64,000 nt of DNA from JBBSNV01 sp964458605 (GTDB lineage Bacteria > Pseudomonadota > Alphaproteobacteria > Reyranellales > JAQSWP01): the NCBI GenBank assembly GCA_964458605.1, contig CAYWLS010000018.1, forward strand, positions 1 to 64,000, written 5' to 3'. The notes under the pieces were generated by a model that saw only the letters and a program-made list of their open reading frames with translations, was not told the origin of the DNA and did no database searches. This document shows positions 26,711 to 37,180 of the stretch, one piece after another. Each line of letters begins with the position of its first letter. The stretch's first letter is position 1. The translations under genes and the position numbers were made by a program.

Positions 26711-27226
26711 CTATTCCATGTCGAGGATGCAGCGCACGAAGACCTGGCTGACGGCGCTGGTGCCGGCCAGCGATACCCACCAGCCCGAGACGGCGCCGCC
26801 GTCGAATGCCACGCGCAAAGCGTTGCTGGCGCGGAACTCGCCCAGGAAGGCGCGCAGCTGGTCCTTGGCCACGCTCAGTTCCAGCGCCGCCTGGCCATTG
26901 CTGAAATGGAAGCCGGTGCCGGTGGCGCGCCACGGCTGGTTGTTGTCGAAGCGCATCGTCATGCGCTGCTTGGCGCCGTTGCCGATGCGCCAGCCATTGC
27001 TGCCGAGCTGGATGGTGAAAGTGGCGTCGCCGTAGAAATACTTGACCGAGAAATACTTGCCTTCGCCGCTGGTCGACACGCCGCACATGCGCGTGCCGTT
27101 GGTGGCGGTGCCGCCATAGGCCTGCCAGTCGCCGACCTGGGCCAGAACGCGGACATTGGCCGATGCGGCGCCGGCCGCACAAAAGACTATCAACGCCGCG
27201 ATCGCGGCGAGCGCTCGTAGTTTCAT
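26711..27226 (-). CDS. Secreted protein of unknown function, tandem paralogue 2
   Basis: A 171-residue protein with signal peptide (about 1-23, ending AASA). It matches the neighbouring paralogue in VGDWQAYGGTATNG, CGVSTSGEGKYFSVKYFYGD, TFTIQLG, RATGTGFHFSNGQAALEL, EFRASNALRVAFD and SAVSQVFVRC. The same two cysteines are kept. A tandem duplication is the simplest explanation; the genes lie 147 bp apart. It sits downstream of petABC, separated by a terminator. Confidence 0.8.
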   Translation of the reverse strand: MKLRALAAIAALIVFCAAGAASANVRVLAQVGDWQAYGGTATNGTRMCGVSTSGEGKYFSVKYFYGDATFTIQLGSNGWRIGNGAKQRMTMRFDNNQPWRATGTGFHFSNGQAALELSVAKDQLRAFLGEFRASNALRVAFDGGAVSGWWVSLAGTSAVSQVFVRCILDME

Positions 27227-27293
27227 GGTGTCCCCCTGCAAAGACGGGATCGAAAATAACAACGATCGATGCGACGGACCAGCATTGACGACA

Positions 27294-27323
27294 AGAAAAA
27301 AGGCCGCTCGATCGAGCGGCCTT
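27294..27323 (-). terminator. Rho-independent terminator of petABC
   Basis: On the minus strand AAGGCCGCTCGATCGAGCGGCC is a GC-rich hairpin followed by TTTTTTCTTGT, about 30 nt after the petC stop codon. It closes the bc1 operon and separates it from the paralogue pair. Confidence 0.88.
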
Positions 27324-27351
27324 CCATCGTCCCTGAGAGTGTTGGCGGCGA

Positions 27352-28227
27352 TCAGTGCGCCACGCCGGCCCACACCTTGCGTTTTACCGCGTACATCAGG
27401 CCGCCCAGCGCCAGCAGGAACAGCACCACCTTCACGCCGGTGCGCTTGCGCTCTTCCATCTTGGGCTCGGCGGCCCAGGCCAGGAAGGTCACGACGTCAT
27501 GCGCCATGTCCTCGACCTTGTTGGGGGCGCCGTCGGCGAAGGTCACCTTGCCGTCCTCGAGCGGCGGCGGCATGGCGATCTGGTGGCCCTTGAAATGGAT
27601 GTTGAAGTACATCCCGTCGTTGAGCTTGAAGTCGGCCGCAAGGTCGAGCGCCTTGCGATCGGCCGGCGTCAGCTTGCTGAGGTCGCGGAAGCCGGTCAGC
27701 ACGCCGTAGACGTAGTCGGGGCCGGTCTGGTGCAGCTTGCCGATGAACGAGCGGATCACCGGGATGCCGCCTTCGGGTTCGACGTCGCGCGCCTTGGTGA
27801 TCAGCGACAGGTCGGGCGGATAGGCGCCGTTGTTGGCGGCGCGCGCCGCCTGCTCGTTGGGGAACGGGCTCTTGAACCGGTCGGACAGCTTGGCCGGACG
27901 GTCGAACATCTCGCCCTGGTCGTTGGGACCGTCCTGGACGGTGATGTCCTTGATCTGATCCTTGATCTGGTCGTCGGTCAGGCCGATATCGGCGAGGTTG
28001 CGGTAGGCCACCAGCGACAGCGCATGGCAGGCGGCGCAGACCTCCTTGTATACCTGGTAGCCGCGCTGCACCTCGGCGCGGTCGAAGGTGCCGAACGGCC
28101 CGTCGAACGACCAGTGTTGCGGCGGCGGTTCGGAGGACATCGCCTCGACCGCGGCATAGGCCGCCGTGCTCAGGCCGGCCAGCACCGCCACCGAAGCGGC
28201 GACACGCGAAAAGCGGAAACCAAACAT
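27352..28227 (-). CDS. petC: Cytochrome c1 of the bc1 complex
   Basis: Haem c subunit that passes electrons from the Rieske protein to cytochrome c. It has 291 residues: signal peptide (about 1-25), haem-binding CAACHALSLVAYR, probable Met ligand in IAMPPPLEDG, and a C-terminal membrane anchor (VVLFLLALGGLMYAVKR). It is last in petA-petB-petC, 13 bp after petB. Confidence 0.96.
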   Translation of the reverse strand: MFGFRFSRVAASVAVLAGLSTAAYAAVEAMSSEPPPQHWSFDGPFGTFDRAEVQRGYQVYKEVCAACHALSLVAYRNLADIGLTDDQIKDQIKDITVQDGPNDQGEMFDRPAKLSDRFKSPFPNEQAARAANNGAYPPDLSLITKARDVEPEGGIPVIRSFIGKLHQTGPDYVYGVLTGFRDLSKLTPADRKALDLAADFKLNDGMYFNIHFKGHQIAMPPPLEDGKVTFADGAPNKVEDMAHDVVTFLAWAAEPKMEERKRTGVKVVLFLLALGGLMYAVKRKVWAGVAH

Positions 28228-28240
28228 CGCGCGTCCCCCT

Positions 28241-29494
28241 TTATTCCGCTGCCGCCGGCGCGTGGCCGGACTTCTTGAGCACTGCCTCGGCGATGCTGTT
28301 GGGCAGCGGCAAGGGCGTCTCGATCTTGCTGAGCAGCGGCAGCAGGATCACGAAGTGGAAGAAGTAGTAGAGCGTGGCGATGCGGCCCAGCCACACCAGG
28401 AAGCCTTCCGGCGGGTTGGCGCCGACATAGCCCAGCACGAACACGTCGACGATCAGGAACCAGAAGGTCACCTTGAAGATCGGCCGGAACGCGCCCGAAC
28501 GCACCTTGGAGCGGTCGAGCCAGGGCAGCAGGAACAGCACGCCGATCGCCGCGAACATCGCCAGCACGCCGATCAGCTTGTTCGGGATCGAGCGCAGGAT
28601 GGCGTAGAACGGCAGGAAGTACCATTCCGGCACGATATGCTCGGGCGTCGACAGCGGATTGGCCACCACGTAGTTGACCGGCTCGCCGAAGAAATTCGGC
28701 GCGAAGAACACGAACACGCAGAAGATCAGCAGGAAGACCGTCAGGCCGAAACCGTCCTTCATCGTGTAGTAGGGATGGAACGGCAGCGTGTCCTGCGGAC
28801 CCTTGGGATCGATGCCGGTCGGGTTGTTGGAGCCGTGCACGTGCAGCGCGACGACGTGCAGGCCGACCACGCCGACGATCACGAACGGCAGCAGGTAGTG
28901 CAGCGAGAAGAAGCGGTTGAGCGTGGGATTGTCGACCGAGAAGCCGCCCCACAGCCAGGTCACGATGTGATCGCCGACCCAGGGAATGGCCGAGAACAGG
29001 TTGGTGATGACGGTGGCGCCCCAGAAGCTCATCTGGCCCCACGGCAGCACGTAGCCCATGAAGGCGGTGGCCATCATCAGCAGGAAGATCACCACGCCCA
29101 GGATCCACAGCAGTTCGCGCGGCGCCTTGAACGAGCCGTAATACATGCCGCGGAAGATGTGGACGTAGACGGCGATGAAGAAGAACGACGCGCCGTTCAT
29201 GTGCATGTAGCGCAGCAGCCAGCCGAAGTTCACGTCGCGCATGATGCGCTCGACCGAGTTGAACGCGTAGTCGACATGGGGCGTGTAGTTCATGGCCAGC
29301 GTGATGCCGGTCACGATCATCAGCACCAGCATGACGGTGGCGATGGCGCCGAAGTTCCAGAAGTAGTTGAAATTCCGGGGCGTCGGAAAGGTGTGATATT
29401 CCTTCTCCAGGTAGGAGAAGATCGGCAGCCGGTAGTCGATCCACTTGATGATCGGGTTGGTGAAACCGCTCGGCTGATTGTGTGAAGCGCTCAT
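28241..29494 (-). CDS. petB: Cytochrome b of the bc1 complex
   Basis: Integral membrane subunit with two b haems and the Qo and Qi sites. At 417 residues it has the full alphaproteobacterial length and about eight to nine helices. Haem-ligand regions are [11 protein letters not shown] / [11 protein letters not shown] and [16 protein letters not shown]. The Qo motif [12 protein letters not shown] is intact. petA lies 22 bp upstream. Confidence 0.97.
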   Translation of the reverse strand: MSASHNQPSGFTNPIIKWIDYRLPIFSYLEKEYHTFPTPRNFNYFWNFGAIATVMLVLMIVTGITLAMNYTPHVDYAFNSVERIMRDVNFGWLLRYMHMNGASFFFIAVYVHIFRGMYYGSFKAPRELLWILGVVIFLLMMATAFMGYVLPWGQMSFWGATVITNLFSAIPWVGDHIVTWLWGGFSVDNPTLNRFFSLHYLLPFVIVGVVGLHVVALHVHGSNNPTGIDPKGPQDTLPFHPYYTMKDGFGLTVFLLIFCVFVFFAPNFFGEPVNYVVANPLSTPEHIVPEWYFLPFYAILRSIPNKLIGVLAMFAAIGVLFLLPWLDRSKVRSGAFRPIFKVTFWFLIVDVFVLGYVGANPPEGFLVWLGRIATLYYFFHFVILLPLLSKIETPLPLPNSIAEAVLKKSGHAPAAAE

Positions 29495-29516
29495 TATTGT
29501 CGTCTCCCGCCCTGGC

Positions 29517-30086
29517 TCAGCCGATGCGCACGACTTTGTCGCTGGTGAAGGTATAGGTCGGCACCGCCAGGTTGCGCGGCGCGGGTCCCTTGCGGATGCG
29601 GCCGGACGTGTCGTACTGCGACCCGTGGCACGGGCAGAACCAGCCGCCGAATTCGCCGCGCGGATCGCCCGGCTTCTGTCCCAGCGGCACGCAGCCCAGA
29701 TGGGTGCAGATGCCGACCACGATCAGCATGTCGGCATGGCCCTTCTTGACGCGATCCTGGTCGGCCTGCGGATCGGGCAGGTCCGACAGCGGCACCGATT
29801 CGGCCGCCTTGATCTCCTCCGGCGTGCGGTGGCGCACGAACACCGGCTTGCCCTGCCACTTCACGGTGATCGCCTGGCCCACCGCCACGCCGCCGATATT
29901 CACCTCGACGGTGGCCAGCGCCAGGGTGTCGGAAGCCGGGTTCATCTGGTCGATGAACGGCCACGCCACGGCGGCCACGCCCAGACCGGCAACGGCGCCG
30001 CTGGCGACGTAGAGGAAATCGCGGCGCGAAACATCGGCGCCGTGGCCGACCGTTGGATCGGCAGGTGGCGATTTCGGTGAAGCCAT
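29517..30086 (-). CDS. petA: Rieske iron-sulfur protein of the bc1 complex
   Basis: [2Fe-2S] subunit of 189 residues. A twin-arginine-type N-terminus ([15 protein letters not shown]) precedes a membrane anchor. The cluster motifs are CTHLGC and CPCHGSQYD. The start at 30086 follows GAGGGA; an upstream in-frame extension is a shadow of trmL. First gene of petABC; its promoter should lie in the 232-bp divergent gap to trmL. Confidence 0.96.
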   Translation of the reverse strand: MASPKSPPADPTVGHGADVSRRDFLYVASGAVAGLGVAAVAWPFIDQMNPASDTLALATVEVNIGGVAVGQAITVKWQGKPVFVRHRTPEEIKAAESVPLSDLPDPQADQDRVKKGHADMLIVVGICTHLGCVPLGQKPGDPRGEFGGWFCPCHGSQYDTSGRIRKGPAPRNLAVPTYTFTSDKVVRIG

Positions 30087-30318
30087 GTTCTGTCCCTCTG
30101 TGCGCGCAGGCGGCAAAAGCCGGAAAACGACCGGCCAACCCGCGCACGATCCCCTGTGACAAGTTGCCGCACTATAAGGATAAATTACCCCCGCGCGGCC
30201 CCCAATTGATGGCCGGGTATAGTCGAAAAAGTCGTTTGTGAATAGTGCGATGCGATGTCGCTGGCGCGGCTTGCGGGCGGGAGTGCGGGGGCTCCTCCTT
30301 GCGATGCTACAAGGGGTT

Positions 30319-30774
30319 ATGCGTCTTGCCCTGTACCAGCCGGATATCCCCCAGAACACCGGCACGCTGCTGCGGCTGGCGGCCTGTCTCGACGTGGCGG
30401 TCGACCTGATCGAGCCCTGCGGCTTTCCCTTCGACGACCGGCGCCTGCGGCGTGCCGGCATGGACTACCTGGCGGGGGTCGATCTTCGCCGCCACAGCTC
30501 CTGGCAGGCCTATCTGGCGGCGCGCGGCGCGGGCCGGCTGGTGCTGCTCACCACCGCCGGCGACACGCCCCTGCCCCAGGCCGGCTTTCGCCGCGACGAC
30601 ACCTTGCTGCTGGGTCGCGAAAGCGCGGGCGTACCGCCGGAGGTCCACGCGCGGGCCGATCTGCGGCTGCGCATCCCGCTGAAAGCCGGCTTGCGCTCGC
30701 TCAATGTTGCGCTGGCGGCCGCCATGGTATTGAGCGAGGCGTTGCGTCAGACCGGGAGTTTTCCAGCATCATGA
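30319..30774 (+). CDS. trmL: tRNA (cytidine(34)-2'-O)-methyltransferase
   Basis: SPOUT methyltransferase of 151 residues that modifies the wobble base of tRNA-Leu. [19 protein letters not shown] opens the protein; [14 protein letters not shown] and [20 protein letters not shown] form the SAM-binding knot. ATG at 30319 follows AAGGGG and gives family length. The stop overlaps the hemF start (ATGA). Confidence 0.92.
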   Translation: MRLALYQPDIPQNTGTLLRLAACLDVAVDLIEPCGFPFDDRRLRRAGMDYLAGVDLRRHSSWQAYLAARGAGRLVLLTTAGDTPLPQAGFRRDDTLLLGRESAGVPPEVHARADLRLRIPLKAGLRSLNVALAAAMVLSEALRQTGSFPAS

Positions 30775-31655
30775 CCGCCACCGCACAGCGCCTCGCACCG
30801 GGCGCCGACACGATCGAGCAGCGCAAGCAGGCGACCGCCGCCTGGTTCCGCGCCTTGCGCGACCGTATCTGCGCCGCCTTCGAGCAGCTGGAGGACGAGC
30901 TGACCGGCACGCATGCCGACATGGCTGCGGGACGCTTCGTGCGCACCGACTGGCTGCGCGAGGAAGGCAAGGGCGGCGGCGGCACCATGGCGGTGATGCG
31001 CGGCCGCGTGTTCGAGAAGGTCGGCGTCAACGTCTCCACCGTGCATGGCGAGTTTTCGCCGCAATTCCGCAAGGAAATCCCCGGCGCCGAGCAGGATCCG
31101 CGCTTCTGGGCATCCGGCATCTCGCTGGTGGCGCATATGCGCTCGCCCAAGGTGCCGGCGGTGCATATGAACACCCGCTTCATCGTCACCGGCAGAAGCT
31201 GGTTCGGCGGCGGCGCCGATCTGACGCCGATGGTGCCCGACGCCGCCGACACGGCCACGTTCCATGCCGCCATGAAAGCCGCCTGCGACGCCACCGACCC
31301 GGCCTATTACGGAAAATTCAAGAAGTGGTGCGACGAATATTTCTACCTGCCGCACCGCCAGGAGCCGCGCGGCGTGGGCGGCATCTTCTACGACTACGTC
31401 GAAGGCGAATTCGACCGCCACTTCGCCTTCACCAAGGCGGTCGGCGAGGCTTTCCTCGACGTCTATCCTCGCATCGTGCGTCGCCACCTCGACGAGCCCT
31501 GGACGCAAGCCGATCGCGAGCACCAGCTGCGTCGGCGCGGCCGCTACGCGGAGTTCAACCTGATCTACGACCGCGGCACGCGCTTTGGCCTGATGACCGG
31601 CGGCAACACCGAGGCCATCCTGATGTCGCTGCCGCCCGAGGTGACGTGGCCCTGA
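30771..31655 (+). CDS. hemF: Oxygen-dependent coproporphyrinogen III oxidase
   Basis: Cytoplasmic haem-biosynthesis enzyme that decarboxylates coproporphyrinogen III using O2. It has 294 residues with conserved stretches [49 protein letters not shown] and [14 protein letters not shown]. It is translationally coupled to trmL by ATGA overlap. Use of the aerobic enzyme suggests the organism makes haem under oxic conditions. Confidence 0.96.
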   Translation: MTATAQRLAPGADTIEQRKQATAAWFRALRDRICAAFEQLEDELTGTHADMAAGRFVRTDWLREEGKGGGGTMAVMRGRVFEKVGVNVSTVHGEFSPQFRKEIPGAEQDPRFWASGISLVAHMRSPKVPAVHMNTRFIVTGRSWFGGGADLTPMVPDAADTATFHAAMKAACDATDPAYYGKFKKWCDEYFYLPHRQEPRGVGGIFYDYVEGEFDRHFAFTKAVGEAFLDVYPRIVRRHLDEPWTQADREHQLRRRGRYAEFNLIYDRGTRFGLMTGGNTEAILMSLPPEVTWP

Positions 31656-31746
31656 ACCCGTCGCGGGCGTCGCGCCGATGCGTCGCCGCCATGGCGGTCC
31701 CGACCCGGCCTCGCTACACTCCGCCCATCAATGGGGGAGAGTTTTC

Positions 31747-32292
31747 GTGGCGATATGGCGCTGGATGGCGGCGGTGGCGATCTGCGTTGCCGGCTTGGCG
31801 ATGGGCACGGCGCAGGGGGCGGATGCCCGGATCGGCGCCTTTGCCGGCAGCTATCAGGGTAGCGGCGTGGCCGACGGCCGCGACAGCATCTATTTCACGA
31901 TCACCGCGCGCGATCTCGACGTCACGATCAAGCCCAACGGCGCCGGCTTCGAGATCTCCTGGACCACCGTGATCCACAATGGCGGGCCTTCGAGCCGGCC
32001 GCAGCGCAAGAGCGAGAAGGTCGAGTTCGTCGCGGCCGACCCCAAGAAGTCCAACATCTTCCGCGCCGCCACGCCCGGCGATCCGATGGCCGGGCAGCCC
32101 TATTACTGGGCGCGCATCGCCGGCCAGACCCTGATCGTCTATGCGCTGAGCGTGGCGCCCAATGGCGGCTACGACCTGTCGAGCTGGTCGCGCACCCTGA
32201 CACCCGCGGGCATGGAACTGGTGTTCCGCCGCCAGCGCGACGGCGAAGGCACGCGGGTGGTCAAGGGCAAGCTGGCCAAGCTCGGCCAATGA
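31747..32292 (+). CDS. Secreted protein of unknown function, second tandem family, copy 1
   Basis: A GTG start after GGGGGAGAG gives 181 residues with a signal peptide (about 1-25, ending TAQGA). The mature part has YQGSGVADGRDS, ARDLDVTIKPNGAGFEISWTT, GQPYYWARIAGQTLIVYAL, WSRTLTP and RVVKGKLAKL. It is homologous to the next gene, which is also 181 residues, but not evidently to the pair at 26-27 kb. No catalytic residues are recognised. Confidence 0.75.
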   Translation: MAIWRWMAAVAICVAGLAMGTAQGADARIGAFAGSYQGSGVADGRDSIYFTITARDLDVTIKPNGAGFEISWTTVIHNGGPSSRPQRKSEKVEFVAADPKKSNIFRAATPGDPMAGQPYYWARIAGQTLIVYALSVAPNGGYDLSSWSRTLTPAGMELVFRRQRDGEGTRVVKGKLAKLGQ

Positions 32293-32445
32293 TGTCGCCC
32301 GTACAATGACGTCGCCCGTATAATGCCGCCGCTTGCTTCCACCGGAGCCGCGATAATCGTATCTTGAGGCGACGGTATCGGCACGTGCCGGCGGCCGTCC
32401 GCGACCAAGTCGCCGCTCAATCCATCACGTCGAGGGGAATGTCGA

Positions 32446-32991
32446 ATGCGTAAGCTTGTCTGCCTGGTTGCCGCCGCCCTGCTGTTCGCCGCGCCCGCCT
32501 GGGCCGCCGGCGCGCTGCCCAAGGGCTTCTATGGCTCGTTTTCCGGCACCGGCCTGTCCGAGACCCAGCCCAACGGCAAGGTGACGAAGGTCAAGGCGCG
32601 CGACTTCGACGTCGCCATCGCCCCGCATGGCGATGGCTTCACGATGACCTGGAACACCACCGAGTACACGATCCGCCCGTTCAACTCGAGCATGGAGAAG
32701 GACAAGGCGGTCATCAACTTCCTGCCGACCAGCCGGCCCGGCGTATTCAAGACCGACCTGGTCGCCGACGTGACCGCGGGCGAGCCGGTGTACTGGGCGA
32801 TCCTGCAGGGCAACGCATTGATGGTCTATCGCCTGGTGACCACCGAGAAGGGCAAGTTCGAAATCGCGGTGTGGACCCGCACCCTGATCAAGGGCGACAA
32901 GATCCAGCTCGAGTTCCACCGGTACGGCACCGCCTCCGCAGCGCGCGTCGTCAAGGGCACGATGAGCCGCGTGCCCGACACGCAGCGCTAG
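32446..32991 (+). CDS. Secreted protein of unknown function, second tandem family, copy 2
   Basis: A 181-residue protein with signal peptide (about 1-20, ending PAWA). It shares FSGTGLSETQPNG, ARDFDVAIAPHGDGFTMTW, GEPVYWAILQGNALMVYRL, WTRTLIKG and RVVKGTMSR with the preceding gene, 153 bp upstream. GAGGGG precedes ATG. Its TAG stop is the first three bases of a palindromic repeat. Function unknown; probably a periplasmic beta-rich protein. Confidence 0.78.
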   Translation: MRKLVCLVAAALLFAAPAWAAGALPKGFYGSFSGTGLSETQPNGKVTKVKARDFDVAIAPHGDGFTMTWNTTEYTIRPFNSSMEKDKAVINFLPTSRPGVFKTDLVADVTAGEPVYWAILQGNALMVYRLVTTEKGKFEIAVWTRTLIKGDKIQLEFHRYGTASAARVVKGTMSRVPDTQR

Positions 32992-33126
32992 AGCGGATCG
33001 CGATCGGATGGAAGCGCGGCAACGCTTCCCATCCGATCGTGTGAATCCGCTCTATTCCTCAACTGTAGAGCAAATTCACACCTTTTGACGGAATCCGAAC
33101 GGTTCCGTCAAAAGGTGATCTGCGCT
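32989..33126. repeat. Double palindrome, repeat-family copy 3
   Basis: Hairpin A at 32989-33054 (tip TAGAGCGGAT; inner stem CGATCGGATGGAAGCG) and hairpin B at 33066-33126 (tip TAGAGCAAAT; inner stem ACCTTTTGACGGAA), with linker ATTCCTCAACTG. Nearly the same as copy 2. It begins inside the stop codon of the preceding gene. Confidence 0.9.
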
Positions 33127-33159
33127 GGGACAAAACGCCCGCACCGGCCGCTCTTCATC

Positions 33160-33621
33160 TCAGCGGACGGAGCGGGATGAGGCAGTATCGGCGCCGGCCG
33201 CAGCTGGCGCCGATGCCGGCGCCGGTTTCGGCTTCGGCGCCAGCCTGGCCATCGCCAGCGGTGCGATGAGCTGGGCCAGCGGCACCATGGCGAACCAGTA
33301 ACCTTCCCACAGCGCATAGTGCACGGTGGCCAGCCGCCAGCTATGGCCCAGCGCCAGCCGCGCCAGCAGCACATCGGCCATCGCCGTCGACACCGCCCAC
33401 AGCACGCCGACCGCCAGCAGCGCCGCCGTGTCGCGCTGCGGCGAGCGGCGGCAATAGGTCCAGGCGCACAGCGCGATATAGGGCAGCGGCACCAGCGCCC
33501 CGTACAGCTCCGCCATCAGCGGGCCGCCGGCGCCGGCGATCAGCGTGTCGCCGATGGCGTTATTGGCCACGATCAGCGCCATCATCGACAACCACAGCAG
33601 CAGCGCGGCCAACAGATTCAT
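33160..33621 (-). CDS. Small membrane protein, unknown function
   Basis: A 153-residue protein with four predicted hydrophobic segments (about 3-22, 38-55, 66-88, 105-125) and a Pro/Ala-rich tail. MALIVANNAIGDTLIAG and HYALWEGYWFAMVPLAQLI are notable. Its ATG overlaps the cca stop codon (ATGA), so it is translated with the CCA enzyme. I do not recognise the family. Confidence 0.72.
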   Translation of the reverse strand: MNLLAALLLWLSMMALIVANNAIGDTLIAGAGGPLMAELYGALVPLPYIALCAWTYCRRSPQRDTAALLAVGVLWAVSTAMADVLLARLALGHSWRLATVHYALWEGYWFAMVPLAQLIAPLAMARLAPKPKPAPASAPAAAGADTASSRSVR

Positions 33622-34874
33622 GCCATTGCCTCTTTGACGCGGCGGCGCAGCTCGACCAGGCAGGCGGCCCGATCGGCGGCGAAGTCGCCGGCGATCCACC
33701 AGTTCTCGACCGCGCGCAGCAGCGCGCCGATGCGCGGTCCCGGCGGCACGCCCGCCGCCACCACGTCGGCGCCGCTCAAGGGAAAGCTGGGCGCCGGCCA
33801 GTCGCGCGCCAATTGCAGCGCCGCACCGAATCCGCCGGCCGCATCGAGCCGCCGCGCCGCGCCGGCCAGGGCCGTCGCCCAGGCCAGCAGCACGCGATCG
33901 GCATAAAGCTCGTCGCCCAGCCGGTAGAGCAGCCGGCGACGCTGCGGCGGCGTGGCATCGGCGTCGATGGCGGGATCGGCGGCGACCATGGCGTGCAGCC
34001 GCTCGGCCACCGCGTTGCTGAGCCGCCAGCGCTGCGCCAGCGGCGCGATGCGGCTGCCCGGCTGCAGGCTGGCGGCCAGCCGACGCCACGGATCGGCCTC
34101 GCCCCGCTCGCGCTCCAGCGCCACCAGGGCGGCCAGCGCTTCCAGCCGACCGAGCTCGGGCAGCCAGTGCTCGAGGATTTTCTTTTCCGCCATCAGCGCC
34201 AGCGTCGGCACCGGGTCGGGCGCTTCCAGCAGGCGGCGCATTTCCTTCTGCACCCGCTCGCCCGACAGCTTGGCCATTGCGCCGGCGCCGGCCACGCAGG
34301 CCTTGAAACTTTTCGCTTCCAGCGGCGGGCGGCCATACCAGGCATGGAAGCGGAAATAGCGCAGGATGCGCAGCACGTCTTCCTTGATGCGCTCGGCCGG
34401 CTCGCCGACGAAGCGGATGCGGCCGGCGCCAAGATCGTCGCGGCCGCCGAAGAAGTCGTACAGGCTGCCATCGGCATCGGCGAACATGGCATTGACGGTG
34501 AAGTCGCGCCGCGCGGCGTCCTGCCGCCAGTCGTCGGTGTATTCCACGCGCGCCTTGCGGCCGAAGGTTTCCGCATCGCGCCGCAGGCTGGTGATCTCGA
34601 AATGCTTGCCGTCGGCCACCGCCGTTACCGTGCCGTGCTCGATGCCGGTCGGGATGGCGCGGATGCCGGCGCCGATCAGCAGGCGCAGCGTGTCGTCGGG
34701 CTTGCAGGCCACGGCCAGGTCGATATCGTCGATCGCCACGCCCAGCAGCGCGTTGCGCACCGACCCGCCGACGAAGCGGGCAACGACGCCGCCGCGCGCC
34801 AGCGCCTCCAGCACACGCACGGTGGGCGCTGCCGTCATCCAGGGCTGCACGGGGATCTTGCCATTGGGCTGCAT
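33618..34874 (-). CDS. cca: CCA tRNA nucleotidyltransferase / poly(A) polymerase family
   Basis: Class II nucleotidyltransferase of 418 residues that adds or repairs the tRNA 3' CCA. RFVGGSVRNALLG is the nucleotide-binding turn, DDIDLA holds the metal-binding acidic residues, and RRDFTVNAMF and RFVGEPAERIKEDVLRILRYFRF are the motifs that follow. The C-terminal helical part has no HD domain. Adjacent on the same strand to the nudix and DUF6111-like genes. Confidence 0.93.
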   Translation of the reverse strand: MQPNGKIPVQPWMTAAPTVRVLEALARGGVVARFVGGSVRNALLGVAIDDIDLAVACKPDDTLRLLIGAGIRAIPTGIEHGTVTAVADGKHFEITSLRRDAETFGRKARVEYTDDWRQDAARRDFTVNAMFADADGSLYDFFGGRDDLGAGRIRFVGEPAERIKEDVLRILRYFRFHAWYGRPPLEAKSFKACVAGAGAMAKLSGERVQKEMRRLLEAPDPVPTLALMAEKKILEHWLPELGRLEALAALVALERERGEADPWRRLAASLQPGSRIAPLAQRWRLSNAVAERLHAMVAADPAIDADATPPQRRRLLYRLGDELYADRVLLAWATALAGAARRLDAAGGFGAALQLARDWPAPSFPLSGADVVAAGVPPGPRIGALLRAVENWWIAGDFAADRAACLVELRRRVKEAMA

Positions 34875-34950
34875 GGCAGGCTTATAGCCTGTCGCCCGCC
34901 CTGCCGACAGGCGACATCGCGCCGGCCGCGACGCCCGCCGGCGCCGGACC

Positions 34951-35217
34951 CTAGCGGCAATGCGCTTCGATCAGCTTGCCGTCGACATATTGGGACGGCA
35001 CCCGCTCGCAATTCGCCTTGTCGAAGGAGCCGGCCAGCAGCAGGGCGGCGATCGCCATGACCAGTCCGATGCCCAGCAGCCAGGGCCAGGGGGCCGCGCG
35101 CAGGCGTTGCTGCAGGAAGCCGATCGGTCGCAGGCCCGCGCCGCGATACTGCCAGGCGACCCAGATCACGGTCGGCAGGGCCAGCAGCACCAGGCCGACG
35201 AAGAAGACGCGTCCCAT
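34951..35217 (-). CDS. Small membrane protein (DUF6111-like)
   Basis: An 88-residue protein with two transmembrane helices (about 4-22 and 44-64) and a Cys-containing C-terminus (NCERVPSQ, EAHCR). Its size and its place between the CoA pyrophosphatase and cca genes match the small DUF6111-type proteins I recall from alphaproteobacteria; that name is from memory. It starts 3 bp after the nudix stop. Confidence 0.7.
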   Translation of the reverse strand: MGRVFFVGLVLLALPTVIWVAWQYRGAGLRPIGFLQQRLRAAPWPWLLGIGLVMAIAALLLAGSFDKANCERVPSQYVDGKLIEAHCR

Positions 35218-35220
35218 CGC

Positions 35221-35868
35221 CTAGCCTGCGGCCGCCGCTGGCGGATCGACGGTCAGCACGTCGTAGAGATTCTTCAGCATGCCGGCGGTCGCTCCCCAGA
35301 TGTAGCGGTTCTCGTAGGGCATGACATAGAAGCGCCGCTCGCGGCCGGCCCACACCGCCGAGCGCAGCTCGTGATGCGCCGGATCGAGGAAGAAGGCCAG
35401 CGGCACCTCGAAGATATCGGCCACCTCGCGCGGATCGGCGCGCAGTTCGAAGGGCGGTCGCACGAATCCCACCACCGGCGTGATCGAGAAGCCGGTGCCG
35501 GTGAGGTAAGTGTCGAGCCGGCCGATCACGTCGATGCGCTCGCGCAGCAGGCCAACCTCCTCCTCCGTCTCGCGCAGCGCCGTCGCCACGGTATCGGCGT
35601 CGCTGGCCTGCCAGCGGCCGCCGGGGAAGGATATCTGCCCGGCATGGCTGGGCAGGTCGGCGGTGCGCTGGGTCAGCAGCACGGTCAGGCCGGGCTCGCG
35701 CTCGACCAGCGGCACCAGGACCGAAGCCGGCCGCGGATTGGGTGGCGGCGCCTGGTCCTTGTTGAGCTGATGGTCCCCCCGCTGCTCGGGCTTGAGGGGA
35801 AAGGAGGCGCGCGGCTGCGCGGCGGGCCGGTACAGGCGCAGGCGGCGTTCGATCTCGGCGCGGGTCAT
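35221..35868 (-). CDS. CoA pyrophosphatase (NUDIX hydrolase, NudL-like)
   Basis: Nudix enzyme of 215 residues that likely cleaves CoA to 4'-phosphopantetheine and 3',5'-ADP. The CoA-pyrophosphatase signature LPSHAGQISFPGG runs directly into the Nudix box core RETEEEVGL. The C-terminal NRYIWGATAGMLKN is also typical. Its ATG overlaps a short upstream frame by ATGA. Confidence 0.92.
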   Translation of the reverse strand: MTRAEIERRLRLYRPAAQPRASFPLKPEQRGDHQLNKDQAPPPNPRPASVLVPLVEREPGLTVLLTQRTADLPSHAGQISFPGGRWQASDADTVATALRETEEEVGLLRERIDVIGRLDTYLTGTGFSITPVVGFVRPPFELRADPREVADIFEVPLAFFLDPAHHELRSAVWAGRERRFYVMPYENRYIWGATAGMLKNLYDVLTVDPPAAAAG

Positions 35869-36056
35869 GCCTTGGCCTCGCCATAATCGAACCCGAGGCT
35901 TTCGCCCCAGCCGAAGCCGCCGGTCGTGGCGACGCGGCGCGGTTTACGGCTCGAGCGAATCCCTCGATAATGCCTATGCAATGCGGCGGGGCCTGCCGTC
36001 CTTGTGGACGGAATAGGCGTTTCACGGAAAGCGTTGCTGAAGCGACCGATGGTCAT
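35865..36056 (-). CDS. Possible 63-residue ORF upstream of the nudix gene
   Basis: A short frame ending in ATGA overlap with the nudix start, with a basic Arg-rich centre and GGFGWGESLGFDYGEAKA at its end. The overlap hints at a translated upstream gene. The composition is unconvincing, however, and I see no family. The rest of the 250-bp gap to moxR holds no other clear feature. Confidence 0.25.
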   Translation of the reverse strand: MTIGRFSNAFRETPIPSTRTAGPAALHRHYRGIRSSRKPRRVATTGGFGWGESLGFDYGEAKA

Positions 36057-36118
36057 TGGGGCTGCGGTTCGTTTGATTTGCCGCCGATGATATAGCGCAA
36101 ACCAGCGGAGTTACGAGC

Positions 36119-37153
<1,035 letters not shown>

Positions 37154-37180
37154 GGCGCCGACAGACGGTGCGGAGCGGCG

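Noticed and set aside
26048..27226. Assignment of the secreted paralogues to the invasion-associated IalB family
   Set aside because: Size, signal peptide and GDW-like motifs are suggestive, but the cysteine pattern and core are not convincing without a profile search.
30087..30461. N-terminal extension of the Rieske protein into the trmL region
   Set aside because: The extension is Arg/Ser-rich, overlaps trmL antisense, and the ATG at 30086 has a good ribosome site and the proper twin-arginine N-terminus.
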